DNA from: Micromussa lordhowensis
Taxonomy: Eukaryota; Cnidaria; Anthozoa; Scleractinia; Lobophylliidae
Assembly: GCA_964020085.1 (NCBI GenBank)
Contig: OZ026595.1
Coordinates: forward strand, 309,401-373,400
Length of the DNA: 64,000 nucleotides
Direction: 5' to 3'
Shown: positions 1 through 18,300 of the stretch, in pieces
Layout: every line of letters begins with the position of its first letter
Position numbering within the stretch: the stretch's first letter is position 1
Notes under the pieces: generated by a model
What the model saw: only the letters and a program-made list of their open reading frames with translations
What the model was told of the DNA's origin: nothing
The model's database searches: none
Program-made: the position numbers and the translations under genes

Positions 1-76
1 ACTCCTTCTATTTAAGAAGCTTTTTATTTTCTATTAGTTTTTAATTGAATTTTTATCTATTTTTAACATGTTTACA

Positions 77-290
77 AGTATTTTTCAGCAACTTGGAGTA
101 TTTCTACTCCCCCCTGGATGGGATGCTAGTCAATCATAGGGTTACCCCCAGCATTAAAATTGCTGTCCCCTATTTATACCTGTGTGGAGAGAGAGGCACT
201 GTGGGAGTAAAGAACCAGCCAGGACCCAAACCTAGAATGCTGGATCTGGAGGCAAGGGCACTAACCATGAGGTAACCACACCTCCCAAAG
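77..290 (-). repeat. tRNA-derived SINE, copy 1
   Basis: Read on the minus strand, this begins with a tRNA-like head (a box-A-like stretch with TGGTTAGTGCC, then a box-B-like GGTTTGGGTCC). It continues through a body shared with other copies in this window (CAGTGCCTCTCTCCACAC, then TATAAATAGG) and ends in a core containing GACTAGCATCCCATCCAGGG. That core resembles the deeply conserved V or Nin-type SINE domains. Related copies lie at 5085-5365, 24815-24905, 43240-43480, 58672-58800 and 62252-62410. The long open frame on the plus strand here is only the reverse of the SINE. Confidence 0.75.
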
Positions 291-469
291 AGCCGCCCAA
301 CATATGGCAAAATGAATGACCCAAAAAACTGTCAGCTTCAATCTCCTAAAAGATCCTTTACAAAACACTGCTTCTTTTAAAATTAACAGTGATGGCCACT
401 ATCTCCAACCCCCCCCCCCCCCCGGCCCTCTTATCTCCAGATCTCCGACATCTTATGTTACTCTCTTAC

Positions 470-845
470 CCATATCATCAATCATTTCTTCATAGTAGTG
501 AGGAGAATTGAAAATGATGTCTGCTCCGCCACTGGCGTCCTTCCATAGATCAGATCTCAGGTTTGGTTGGACACCTTGTCTGACTAGCCTCTTCAGCGTC
601 ATCGTTTCGTCATGTTCTGGATACTCTATCCATTTTTGAAGCGCTTCCCTGAATTCCTCTTCTGAATATTTCGCTTTGGGTGAATAGATTTTTGTGAATG
701 AATTTCTAGAATCCTGTCGAGAGGTTTTTCTAGACCCTCTCCTAGATCCCTTTGAATTTCTAGAGTCCTCTCTGTATAGTTTTCTCTCGGAAGATGTCTG
801 TACCCACGGAGAGAAGTGAGCGACACTGACTTCATTCATCTCCAT
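470..845 (-). CDS. TBC-domain (Rab-GAP-like) protein, first coding exon, partial
   Basis: This is the 5' coding exon of a minus-strand gene that continues beyond the left edge. The frame opens at the ATG at 843-845. It runs 125 codons plus one base to a clean donor (ATATGG|GTAAGAG), so the exon ends in phase 1. The first 50 or so residues are a low-complexity, Ser/Arg-rich stretch with repeated SRxxS motifs, a possible phosphorylated basic region. From about residue 95 the sequence reads TLKRLVRQGVQPNLRSDLW, matching the start of the Rab-GTPase TBC domain (hydrophobic-R-x-G-[IV]-P-x-x-L-R-x-x-x-W). The tyrosine-rich HYYEEM near the end fits helix 2 of GRTP1- or TBC1D2-type domains. The catalytic Arg and Gln fingers would lie in exons outside the window. 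Subfamily cannot be decided. Confidence 0.75.
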
Positions 846-2210
846 TGATTTTACTTATACAACGTCCATAGAGAATGACAACAATACACAGCTGATACAA
901 TACAAGTAAAATAATACTACACGAAAAATTTAAGTAAAAGCGAAGATCAAAGCAGTTTATATAAGCTTATATGATCTGTTTCTCTGAAGCTGAAGGAAGA
1001 TTCTTTGGGGAAAAAGGATCATTTGTAAGCGTTCAGATTGTCACGTCATTGTCAATTCGACGTTGTAGGACGCAATACTACCAACCAATCCCATGTTGAA
1101 TGTAATCCATGAAGACTGAACGATGGTTTATGCTCGCTCCTCAATCGCGAGACAAGAAATTATATCAGCAACAAATAAAGAAAACCTTGAAGTTCTGTGA
1201 CAACAAACAGAGCAAAGTCCTTTGAGCGTCCATGTTGACTTCCGAAATACCCTTTGTTTTGGATCAACCTAATATGGTACCTTCGGACCCAGGTCTAACT
1301 CACGGTTCACAAACGTTCGTAGAGTGTTTTTTTTTTCGTGTGTGGGGCAGTGGGGCTCAAAGGAGGCCCTATAGGCGATAGCAGAAACGTGAGAGGACTG
1401 GGAAAGAGTATGGTTGTTTTCTGTTTTTTGAACAAAATAAGATATTAAAATGAAAGATCAACTAATTTTGAGAGTCTTTACCAAGAATAGAAGTATTTAG
1501 TCGAGGAAAATAGCAAAATGGTAGCTCTTCAAATATCACCTACAATAGAAAGTTTGTATGGATTGGGTAGACAAGCCACCAGCTGGGGTTATCTGGAATA
1601 CAGAACGCGCGCAATATTAGACGAAAAATTTTATCGGAATATGGGCCAGTCATAGCCACCTTTCCTCATCTAATAGGCTATGGGGCCTCGATAATGCCTG
1701 CTTTTCTTTTTCACCCTGACCACTCCCTTAGCACTTCGAATTATTGAGAAACTGAACCAGAAAAAGAAAAGTATTAGAGTGAGGTTGGAGCCTGAACTGG
1801 GAAGACCTGGGAAGAAGAGCTTATTCAGTGAGCAGGAGAGAACCGGATATGGTCCAGGAGCACGTCCACCTAACCATCAATTCATTGAAGCCTGACGTTA
1901 TTTCAGGGCAAACATATCATCTTCCATACCCATTTATATGTTCAGCATTTATTTCTACTTCTGATGTGATATGTACCGGTACACTATATTTATATACAAT
2001 AGAGAAGGTGCATAAATTAATGTCTTGAATTGTGTCGTCTCCTGTACATTACAAAACAGAAAGCAACATAAATCTATTGTGTACCTGAATGATCAGCTAT
2101 TGGTTAACATTAATTAGGTTTTTACATCCACACTAGTGTCGAAAGTGTATTAATTATTTACAATTCATTCCTTAATGAGTTATTTACAGATTAAATATTA
2201 ATAAATTTTG
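846..2210. other. Intergenic region upstream of the TBC gene
   Basis: No convincing coding exon was found on either strand. The stretch should hold the promoter and 5' leader of the minus-strand TBC gene (to the right of 845) and the 3' UTR of the next minus-strand gene (left of 2211). A TTTATT at about 1949-1954 would read AATAAA on the minus strand and could be that gene's polyadenylation signal. A poly-T run lies near 1327. Confidence 0.4.
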
Positions 2211-7763
<5,553 letters not shown>

Positions 7764-9798
7764 CTTGTTAATGCGCCTCACTCCCGCTGGGAGACACGTT
7801 GCTATGCAACGAAACCCAAGCAGATTACTATGGGAGGGGTAGGAAATGAAGAAAGCTGTTCAGCAGTGTGAATTGTTATTAGAAATGAAATAAAACATGG
7901 TATTTACTGAGTAAAGCTTTCCCTAGACATATAAAATTGCTCGCCTGTTTACGCAACCTATTTCAAACCTAATGCAAACAGGAAAGGGTGTTTGGAAGAA
8001 TTGAGGGGGAATGGAGGGTTTTAAAAAAATTTACGAATTCACCTAAATTTGCATTAGTGTTTCACCACTCTAGTTAAAAGGCAAGAGGCCATCTTCGAGT
8101 TCAATTCTCTTATGAAATAAAGCCAAGAAAACTCTATGTGCCAAAGCTACTGCACTGTATCCAATCAGAACGCTTGCCTCACGACAACAATTTTGAACAA
8201 TCGATGAAATCTTTTAAAAGTCATCTTGAGTTAATACTGCGAGACTGAAAATAACACAAATGAGACTAAAACACAAAACAAACCTGGACTAAAAGCTCAC
8301 TTCGTTTCCTTACAGCAGGCGGAGGAGAGCTCTTACCGTGCTTAGCTACGTGGAACTTCTAAATTATCCATTACGGTATGCAATAAGCAGTCCCTCAAGT
8401 TATTGCATCTTCGCTAAACTGGACTGTGACGCTGCAGACTTTTCGGCACCTCTAAAATTACTGGCACAATTGATTATAATTAGCCGATCTGCTGATTGTG
8501 GCTAAAGCTGCTTTGCTCGTCAGCTTTGTAAAACAAAACATCTTGATTCGCCTTTATAATCAATAGCCTGTGTAGCTGGCGGGATTTCGCGACTGCTTTT
8601 GTTTTGCTGGCGAAGCCCAATGAGCTGGCTGTTTTTATAAGCCGAATCCGAATTCAAATCTCTTTACGGTAGCCAATTCACATTATCAACCCAGTTGATA
8701 AAACAAAATTATCTTGTTTTTATAAGCAACTCATTAGCCTTGTCAGGAAGTAATGAGAGAGCCCAAAATGCCGGCGATCTTTTAAAAACGTAGCCTTTCT
8801 TTCCGTTTGTTGATAACAAAAAATTAGAATAAGAGTAGAAGTCGTACTGCTGTAAACCTAGCTTGACGTTGTTGGGCACTCTCCCAGAAAGGTTAGGGGC
8901 CTGATTGGGGTCGCCTTTTCTTGAAGTTTGGTTTTTACGGAAGAATTTTCTTTGGTAAAAGTTTCTTCAAATCTAGCCGAGGAGACAATAAGGTACATAA
9001 AATGCGATCGCTTGACGATTTCTGGCCAACTTTCTTCTCATCCAAGTTGTACTTGTATGCCTTGTTTTCTTAATATAAATCGCATCGAATTTGCAAAGTA
9101 AAGCGGCGGGAAGGGGGAGTAATGGAGAATACAGATGTGCTTACAGGGCGGAGGCAGGGGTTGGGGGAGACAGAGGGTTCGGTGGAGAGGATGGGGGGCA
9201 ATTCTTTCTCAAGGGGTTTGTTAGAGATCCGCTACTTGGAGCTTTTGTTTGCTGACAACATGTTTGCGCAAATCATACGTCACAAGAATAAACGCTGCTG
9301 GCACACGCGGTCTCTCTAAGAACAAGTTTTCTTTATGTAAACACGGTATATTGAGTGGGTCAGTCTTGTATTTCCCATGGCATTGTTTCTTTAATGATTA
9401 CCAGTGAGGTGTTTATGCGGCTCGATGAAAGACAAAAAAACCTGTCCAGGGTAGTGAAGGGAAAGTTCACTCCAACCAATAATAACTCTTAGATACTTTT
9501 ACGAGGCATGGCTACCTAGGCCTGGTACCCTTAGTTACAGTTATTCCCTGTTATTAAAGTCCACCAAAAATGTCCGTATTGAGCGGACCAATTCAAGAGA
9601 AAATGAGTAGCTAGAGGCCAAAGTAATGTAAACTGAGTGACAAGTTGATGTCTTCAAGCGAAGAATATATTTTTTGATGCACTCCTAGCTTAGAGAAAAC
9701 CACAGTTTACATGTCCGTCAAGAATAAAATTAGACGACTGTCAACAGAGATATTCTGATCAAGCTTACTTTTAACGTATAACGAACTTCTGGACTTAC

Positions 9799-9903
9799 CT
9801 TTTTTTCGACGACAACAACTTCGGGTCTGTCGGCTACAGATACGCGTTTCTTCAAAATGCCTGATCTTTTTTTCGACTTCTTTGAGTTTCTGCGATGCTC
9901 CAT
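9799..9903 (-). CDS. Candidate alternative first exon, CABCOCO1-like gene (B)
   Basis: An ATG at 9901-9903 opens 35 codons (starting MEHRRNSKKS, ending VVVVEKK) that run in phase 0 into an ideal donor, AAAAAAAG|GTAAGT. The peptide is strongly basic, like the known first exon at 7650-7763. The only downstream minus-strand acceptor that takes phase 0 nearby is exon 2 at 7149. I infer an alternative first exon about 2.1 kb upstream, but it could instead be the first exon of an unrelated transcript. No homology is recognised for these 35 residues. Confidence 0.4.
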
Positions 9904-10888
9904 GTTAAACAACAAAGCTTTTGTCGAACAATGAGATGAACGAGGCTGTATCTTCATTTCCATTAAGCGCCCAATTAAGCCGAACAATCAAATTATTGAC
10001 AGCTTTCAACGACAGATCAATTTGTTGGATCATCGCATTGTGTTTTAAACAAACATTAGTGTAATTTGAATGGCTTTGATAAGTATGAAGTTGATTTATT
10101 TCAATCTTGCTTTTGTAAACTCCATGGCATTTACACCTCCTGTGTGACTCTACTAAGTTAGGTATATCTTGTTATTCCAACAAGAACGCGGTTTATGAGT
10201 ATGAAGTGACTCCGGCTTTATGTGCTTTGAAAATCGTCATTTTGGTTCGCAAACGGTCATTTATCACGTGCATTTGGTTTTATGGAGAACACAGGAAATT
10301 ATATTTCAGCGTCCGTGGTGCATTAATTTCCTCGACCTTAGACCAAAAACTCTGAAACCTCTTTTAATGTATTGAAAATTTAACAACCGCTTTACCTACC
10401 TAGCTTGGCATAATCCCATCTCTTTCGATGGTTTTACAGGAATCAAGTTCCGCGTGGTTCTGGAGAGGCATTTTGGTACCTCGTATATCGAGTAATCTGG
10501 TTGTTTTGTGTTGTTCAGTTGTTTTTTTTTCTAAGCGTATTTCTCTACGTCGTTTACATCAATGGTTAGCATCCTTTTTTTGGACGATTTTACATTTCCG
10601 TTGACGTTTAATAAAGTCGAGTTATTTAATTTAAGAAACGTTAATGAGGTAAACACATTTTAATCAAACAATATGAATTGGTCTACGTACTGAATTTCAA
10701 TGTTCTTTGTCCCGTGTTTTTTCCTAAGCTTTGAGTTTTGTTTTTGTTGTTTAAAGAAAGATGGTAACTTGTAAATTATGCCACTCAAGTTTATTTAGAA
10801 TCATGAATCTTTTTAAAATTGACTAGAGACTGTTTCTTGTTTATTCTAACAACGGCTCAGTACATAGTCAACAGACCATTTTCGTATT

Positions 10889-11008
10889 CTCGGTATGGGA
10901 CTGGAACTAGCTTGCAACTGAGGCTAACACGGGGAGCTTTTCAGATGAAAATAAAAGTTCCCGTATGAGCCTCCATTGCAAGCTACTAGTTCCAGTCTAA
11001 TATCGAGG
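10889..11008. repeat. Small hairpin element
   Basis: The two ends are inverted copies: CTGGAACTAGCTTGCAA on the left and TTGCAAGCTACTAGTTCCAG on the right, with GAGGCT / AGCCTC and GGGAGCTTTT / AAAAGTTCCC matches further in. The length and perfect ends are typical of a short palindromic MITE. There is no coding content. Confidence 0.6.
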
Positions 11009-11383
11009 ATATGGATTTGCCCTATTAGGACTATTAGAGATTCGCATTTCGTTAAAAAATCAAGGTGATGTTCTCTTGATTTCCACCGCTGAACTACAAA
11101 GCTTATAGGTTTATCTAATTTTCCGGCTAACTCTGTAGTCGCCTAGCTAGCTCTACCTCAGCCCCCGGCATTCGTGAGAGACCGGCGTTAAGGACTTATT
11201 AATTCAGAGATTTTTTATCGAGAATGCGGCGACTTAAATAGTTTTACGACGGCGGCTCTACGAGAATTCCCCCAAAGGTATTCATCTCGCAATTTTATCG
11301 TAAGCTCGCAGCTCAGTATACATGCGTGTTGTCATCAGTACTATAACATAGTTGAGAATTTTATAATGAGCTCTGCTAATTAA

Positions 11384-11394
11384 CAATTAGACTG

Positions 11395-11433
<39 letters not shown>

Positions 11434-11434
11434 T

Positions 11435-11483
<49 letters not shown>
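11384..11483. repeat. Perfect-arm hairpin (CAATTAGACT ends)
   Basis: The left arm CAATTAGACTGCGAGCCCGA and the right arm (its reverse, ending AGTCTAATTG) enclose TTTTCTACGAGC and GATAGTCAAC, each repeated in inverse. Nearly the whole 100 bp folds on itself. It is immediately followed by a second inverted pair at 11484-11699. Confidence 0.65.
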
Positions 11484-11500
<17 letters not shown>

Positions 11501-11699
11501 CGTAGTCTCATTGCATAAAAAGAAAAAAAAGTCAAGTATCGCGTAGAAAAGAACTGTTTTATTATGTTACATCAGGTTCAAACGTGACGCGCGATGTGCA
11601 CTGATGCGTAGCTGTTGACTATCAGCAGATAGTCGACGGTAATATAGTCAATCAAATTCACGGATTCACAATAGACTACGGTAAATTTATACTAATTGT
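11484..11699. repeat. MITE with AGTATAAATTTAC ends
   Basis: The left end TAGTATAAATTTACCGTAGT and the right end ACTACGGTAAATTTATACTA are exact inverse copies, about 200 bp apart. The end motif AGTATAAAT(C/T)TAC recurs in the tandem repeat element at 59702-60350, so the two probably belong to one family. Confidence 0.55.
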
Positions 11700-12149
11700 T
11701 TTTATGGAGTACAATGTTCAAAATTTCTCGTTCATTGTTAGTTGAATGGTACATGTTAGTGATCTATTTTCTGATGATTTGATGTAAGTTACCAATACCA
11801 TATTTTCTCGATGAAACTCCGGGTCTCCCAGGTAGATTCGTTAATAAGACCCTCAAGAAATTAACATTCGTGGAATAATAACCTTTACGTATAATTATAA
11901 CATATTTAGCTATAAAAAAACTGAATATTTAACTCCTATAAACTCCAAGCAACCTACAAAAGTCAAATAAAAGCCGGATCAACGAAACCAAGTTTGAAAT
12001 CAACACCAGGGGCGCCGTTTAATCGAAAAAATACGGAAAAATACGGAAAAATACTCGCAAAAGTCCTTGTTATTTAAGTTGTTCTGTTCACTGTATTCAT
12101 TTCCGACTGAAGGCTCTTTACATATTATTTCTTATGAATTAATATTTAC

Positions 12150-12275
12150 CTTTTTTTCTACTTCTTCTTTCTCTTGATCTCGCCTTGCACTTCTTTGTAA
12201 TTTTCTCCTCGCAAGTCTCCGTGCATTCAAAACATTTCCAATGTTGGGCGACTTTGCTCTCGAATAATCAGCCAT
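12150..12275 (-). CDS. Candidate alternative first exon, CABCOCO1-like gene (C)
   Basis: An ATG at 12273-12275 opens 42 codons (starting MADYSRAKSP, ending KEEVEKK), followed in phase 0 by a donor, AAAAAAAG|GTAAAT. The peptide is Arg/Lys-rich and ends with the same VEKK as candidate B. Like B it would join in frame to exon 2 of the CABCOCO1-like gene at 7149, which begins with a run of Glu. Two basic, phase-0, Lys-Lys-ending exons upstream of one gene look more like alternative promoters than chance, but no transcript is available to confirm this. Confidence 0.4.
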
Positions 12276-14657
12276 AGTTCTTGCTTCTTGCATTGACAAA
12301 TATCCTCATGCGTGGACCTACATAAGCTGTAGTTTGGAGGCTATCTACAACGGGGTTTGAAAAGCATCAAATAAGAAATAAAATTAAGCTAGGCATTGCA
12401 CTGTTAGCGACATATATAACCACAGCCTTTTGACTTGGATATATATAATATTATGTTGAGAATCACAAGTCAAATACTAAATGATAAGCGCTTAAATGCT
12501 AACTCTTACAAAACAAATAAGAAACAGCAACGAAAACAGTAAGAAGTTTGCAGTAAATTACTTCTAAATGTAAAAGCATCGACTTGAAATCTGCGACAAA
12601 TGTTCCCAGTTGTTATCAGAGGCTTGTATGGTTCGATTTCTGGTCCGCGATGTTCTGATCCTGTCCTTGTTTAGGGAATTGGTGGTTGTCAGCGAAAGAG
12701 GTGGGAATACACACTGACCCAATTAGACAACAGTTGGTCTTGAATAATAAATGATGTTTATAGAGTCCTGATATCAAGGTGTTCGCATGATGCCACAATA
12801 AATGCGTTATCTTTAGACTCGGAGATTAGCAACTGCCATTAATTTCTCCCAAGAATAATCGCGTTTTAGATGTCGTTGCTAGTTTTGACATGACTGATAA
12901 AAAGAACGGATTATTGGCTTTTATTTGTACAAATCATCTGTCAAGTACTTTGAATAAAGAGCTAGTTAGATGTCAAACTATAATCCTGATTCAAGTTCTA
13001 AGTCTCCGACTTTTCCCGCTTTTTGCGGGATCCCTCACTTTTCGTGCGGGTTCGTCCCTCAACTAAAGGCTATTTCCAAGACTCTACTTTCTCCCGTAAG
13101 AGTTGTTGATAACATAAACTGAAAAAAAACGCCAGTTGTTGTAAACAGTGAAGGGCTTTATTCAAATTTTCAATAAGTAATTGTTGAAGTGCAGACAAAA
13201 AACTTGGAAGCAGCTGTTTAGTTCCTGAAATTAAACATACGTCAGTTTTCAATTGTTATTTTTTGGATTCATTGCCATTATAAACATGTTGTTGTCTTGA
13301 AAAAAGCTGCCAAAAAAAGGTTTTTTCGAGGCAAGGAAATCCTTAAAAAAATTATACTAAAGCAAAAGCGAAGAGAGTTCTGAGAAACGGAACAAAAAAA
13401 CGCATTTAGCAATTCCCACTGGTGCGAGTTTTTTTTGTAGTCATATTTGTTTGTAATGAGATCAATAAGGCAAGTTCGGTTTTTCATACAAGAAAGAAAC
13501 ACTGTGTCGATGCTTTCTTATGTCCTTCCTCTATGCAGAATGCAGATACTTCGTCGATACTTCAGTATAGGAAGGAATGTGTGAATATATACATAAACAC
13601 TTGTTTGCCAGTGAATTGTTTTTAGCAAAAGTCCAGTTGCGTCAGTGCGGCAGAACATTACAAGGTCAAATGTTGCGCTTATACTTTAAACAGAGTCCCG
13701 CAATGCCCGTCGTGATGTACAGAATCCCGCTAAACAAGACGCACGCGGGAATGATAAAATGAAGGCTAACATCCCAACTCTCGCAGGGTAATTTGTGTAC
13801 CTAGGGAATCGGGAAAACTCCACTCCGTGGCCTCTCGAGCAAAATGATTTCATTAAGCTCAAGGAATTGAAGCGAAAAAAATTATACTTTTCCCCCCACC
13901 TTCAAAGAAAAAATTCCTACTTACCGTCTACAAGTCTGATAACAACCAAAAAAACCTACACTTTCCATGTTCTTTGCTGAAGCAAAATATACCTCGAGAA
14001 TCAAAGCAATTAACACATAGGCTTTCAATATCCAATGTCGAAGTGATAACCGTTTAGCCTTTTAAAGCATTTGTTTTCCAGAATAAGTCAATGGCTATTG
14101 TTAGGTGCGCTTCCGGAGTTTTATAATTCACTGACGTTTTAAAAGGGGACTGATTGGCAGTGCTTTATTTTGCGGCAATTAATTTGCAAACAATTTAATT
14201 TTCACGTCTTTCAAAATCTCGGTACGTCTCGATACAATGGAAAATAAACTGATTGTTTTCGCTCTTTCCCTAACATTTTACTCAACGCCTGGAAGAGCAA
14301 ATGTTTTGAAACTTATCGCACACCGACGAGAAAATGGCGATACTTACATTAAGCCAGGAGTTTGCAAGAATTAAAAGCATTTTATAACACTGTACGTGTA
14401 GGACTGGCTCGAGCTCGGCAACCAAATTCCCTCTTCCCTCTTGACCTAGTCTCCGCAGGTTTACTGAACGCGTGATAGATGACGTCACAAGCTCTTGATC
14501 TATCTCCCGGTCAGAAAGGAATCGCACGAGAAACGAACGGATTGTAAGTCAAATAAGATAAGGCTGTGGGAAAAGATTGTGAATAATTCGTTCTGTTGTT
14601 AAAGTATTTAAAGAGTCAGGGTTTTTGGGCCAGATACAGGATATTCAGGTAAAAGAA
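12276..14657. other. Non-coding stretch, nothing supported
   Basis: Open frames here are short, lack splice context and show no family resemblance. The sequence contains poly-A/T runs and degenerate repeats only. It lies upstream of the candidate alternative first exon at 12150-12275. Confidence 0.4.
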
Positions 14658-15073
14658 TTAAGGTGGGGGTTTACCTGAATTAAAGTGAAATTTGAGGAAG
14701 TTTAAAGAGAGATTGAAAGGGGGAGAAAAGGTTATGGAACACCACCAGACAGTTGCCCGACCCCACAATGGCACTCGGGTTGTTAGGCAACTGTTTGGTG
14801 TGTATCTATCAATTTTTAACTTCAAACTCTAATTTTAAAACAACACCAAATCTTCAAAATTTCCAATTCCCATAAATTTTACTAATCCTTTGAGAAAAAC
14901 TATCTGTCTCCAAATAAACCTAAAAATCACCAAAAAATTTACAAAACGGCGCAAAACATAGATGTGTGTAATGAGTGAACAGATTCTTGATTGCTTGAAA
15001 CGTAAACGAGATATTTGCATTAAGAACATAATACCAAGCCAAAATACGGCTTTCAGGTGGACCCCCGCCTTAA
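14658..15073 (-). mobile_element. TTAA-flanked MITE, family 1, copy 1
   Basis: The ends are TTAAGGTGGGGGTTTACC and GGTGGACCCCCGCCTTAA, inverted copies that begin and end with TTAA. Inside is the hairpin CACCAGACAGTTGCCCGAC ... GTTAGGCAACTGTTTGGTGT. A second copy at 36292-36708 carries the same interior in the opposite orientation (for example TTTACGTTTCAAGCAATCAA). TTAA borders suggest a piggyBac-like or other TTAA-targeting transposase, but the TIR does not start with the CCC typical of piggyBac. Confidence 0.75.
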
Positions 15074-15320
15074 TGGGATACGGGCCGGGATGTTTGTGGG
15101 AAAAATCAATGGTATAAGGGATATTTAGAAAAGATTTTCCGAGATAACGCGTTGGAAAAAATTGAAATTTACGCGTACGGGATATTTTGGCCAAACATTA
15201 ACGGGATGCGGGATACTCAGATCCCTATAATAGGGGCCTCCATGTATATAGATTACTTAAAAACAGCGCTTAAAACAGCGCTTAGAAATCACGCGCCATG
15301 ACTGAGAAATATCAATGGAA

Positions 15321-18300
15321 AAAGTCGGGTAGCTAAGTGCAGAACCGGATCTATACAGAGCGGACAAAAGTACCAAATTTGGCACACAGCTGCCTTAGAG
15401 TATACTGAACATTTTTAGGACCAGTGCCCAACTGAATCTCTTTTTCTTTGCTGGTGCAGCAAATAAATTAAATATAACCAAAATTGACATTGCCTGGTTA
15501 CCAAGCATATTAGGGAAAATGTATTTTCAGGCAAAAGGATGAATGAAAGCTCGCCAAAACTACTTACACGCAAGAAAAATAAGCCAAGCAGCATTAATGC
15601 CACATTTGATATTTATTTTCAGTAAACAAACTGAAGTTCCATGATGCTATGCAAGCCTGGTTGGGAGCCATTTTTTTTCTAATCGCTATGTTTCTTAGGC
15701 ATACAAAACCGATAACAATTCTGTTTCTTTTACATGATGCTAACAAGCTCTAAATTTTTAATCACTCTCTTACTGGTTTAAACTCCAGTTCGAGCAGATG
15801 AAAACATTACAGTGCTTGTCGTGCTATATTTTTTCTGGGTTGCATAGACCTACAAGTAAAGTTAAGCCTCGCAAACTGTTCACCTAATGCGGACCTAGTT
15901 AAGCACCAAAAAGTCAGAACCTTAGACTAATTGCTTTGTTCCTAATTGCTTTGTTCTACTGGTTTGTTCCGCGTCACACGTTCCAATTTAGAAATTTGTA
16001 AGGCTAACTCCAACAGTAGTGAAAAAAGTTCACATTTCATTGAGGTTCAGACTGACTCAGATGTATTGAGCAGCACTGCTGGTCGGGGTTACATTTGCAT
16101 TTGTAGAGCGGTGTGCACTGCAAGCTATACTTGACACATTTACATCGAGTGTATTCCTGTTTGCATGAACACTTGACCAGCTCTTGACAAGCCTTTGAGA
16201 CCTCTGGAATGGTTATCCAAACTGGTTTCCACGTGTCCCCAATCTTCTTCCATCCAAATCGATCTGGAGAAGGAATATCTTGGTTACTTGCATCACTTGT
16301 TGTCCAGATTCCTGCTTGTAGGACCGCCCTCTATTACTTTCTTAAATGTACCTGAGTGGGAGGTAGATTTTCGATTGCTCTGCTGTGTTTACAAAACAGA
16401 TTCATTCTGGCCTCGTTGACAGAATCCAGTGGGCTTGACTTGTCATACATAATGATGACAAGCCGCTCAAGATTACGAAAATGTTCTGAGTCTTCATCAA
16501 GCTGCTGGAATGGATGGGTGGATAGGAACTCTAACGATGGTGTCACAGTATGGCTGCAAAGCTCCCATGCTTGCCAGGCCGACCGCTTGCCTTTACCATT
16601 GAATGCAGACGTTGTGTCGCAGCCACTAAAAGCATGGAAAACAGGAAGGAAACGTGACTTCTGCTCACCAAGGGCAGCACAAATTTTGTTGATGCTGATG
16701 TACTTGAAACCTCTGCCCATTCCAAATGCAACCCATATATCAACATTAGCATTGATTGCTTTCAGATCATGAAACTTTCCCACAAGAATCACTACCACAT
16801 CCGTATCAACAGTTCTGACAAGAATTGTGCTTGTACCTTCAGTGAGCAAAGTATGACGCAGATGAACAACAATTCTCGTATCTGCTTCCTCGTGATTGCA
16901 GTCAGGCATCGAGCTTGCTGATCCACAGGTTATCACGGATTGCCCTAGGAGATACATAAACGTATATTTATAAGACGTTCTAATTATCATTATTTAAACA
17001 GGTGATACTTGACACCATGTAAAACAGTGTACCTGAAGTTATTGCGAGGCTCTTATCTGCTTGGAATTCAAAGCGTGACACCTTTTCGGTAAGAAACTGA
17101 AACAGCTCTGTCTTGTTTGTAGAATCTCGAAGAAACTGCATCCAATTCAGGGGCAACTTCACTTGATTGACCTAATACTTTCCTTCTAGTGCCTGTTCCT
17201 CTTTTGTATCTCGTAGACTCCTTCAGACTATCTGCAACGTACGTATCCCACACGCTCAGACTTTTGCAGTTGGTTAACAAGATGCGGGATAAAAATCGTG
17301 TCTGCATAATCATCAAAGGTGGCCATACCTACAGTAGCAAGGTAATACACGATAACAGCTCCATCAAGTATTTTGCAGTCAAAGTGAGTGGAAGGATTGT
17401 GCTGTTCACTGCATCCTGGCAGACAACCAAGCAGGTCAGACTTCGCTGTTGGTATGGGGATGGGGATGGGGGGAAAGACTGCACTTCGTGAGAAAAATAT
17501 TCTGCTAGGTCACTGTCTCTACTTTGCATTGCAATGTATAACTGAGCAAAGAGAGCTACATTATTCTGAAGAACAGAAATCTTCTTTTCCTCTTTAGAAG
17601 CTGATTGTGGTTGAGGTCTCCTGAAGAGCGTTAAGTTGTTCTTCTTGATTGGGTCATGGATTGACTTCGTGCGATCAACAATAACTGTCTTCAAATACGT
17701 TGAGTACTGCCTCTTTCCCGTATCCTCAAAGGGACGTTACTGTCTTAGCAACTTCAGTGTCCATGCAATCTCTACTGTCAAGCTTCACTAATTCTGGAAA
17801 GTCGTCTTTGAAGGGGTTGGCCGTACTCCTGATAGAACTGGTCAGACCATTCACTTGGCGTTGGAATGTTCGTTGGGAAGCCTGGCCTGTCTCATGATTC
17901 TGGAAGTTTCGGAGGTTCTCTGGATCGTTGTCAGTTAGGTACTGTTCCTCAAACTGGATGATAAGCCTCGCTGTTTCTGGGCCAGATAGCATCCATCTTC
18001 TAAATTAACCACATTATAATTATTAAGTAAACAAGTTATCTTTCAATGTAAACATCTTAACGTAAATCCTTCTCTTTCACTTCTTAAAGCATAGCTAAAA
18101 ATGCTTATCATTAGGAGTGTGTCATAGCTAAGCAAAATAATGTTACGGACAGTCATAATGAGAAATGGAAGGCGATCCTCCATCATATTAAAAACCTCTA
18201 GACTTATCGTGCGTGTCTTATGTGTATTAAGTAAATAGTATGTAATGAAGTAATGATTCTAGAAAAAATAATACAAATTGTAATTTAGCTTGTTGAAAAT

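Noticed and set aside
14282..14527. 81-codon minus-strand frame
   Set aside because: It has no recognisable domain and no good donor in frame; it is likely chance.
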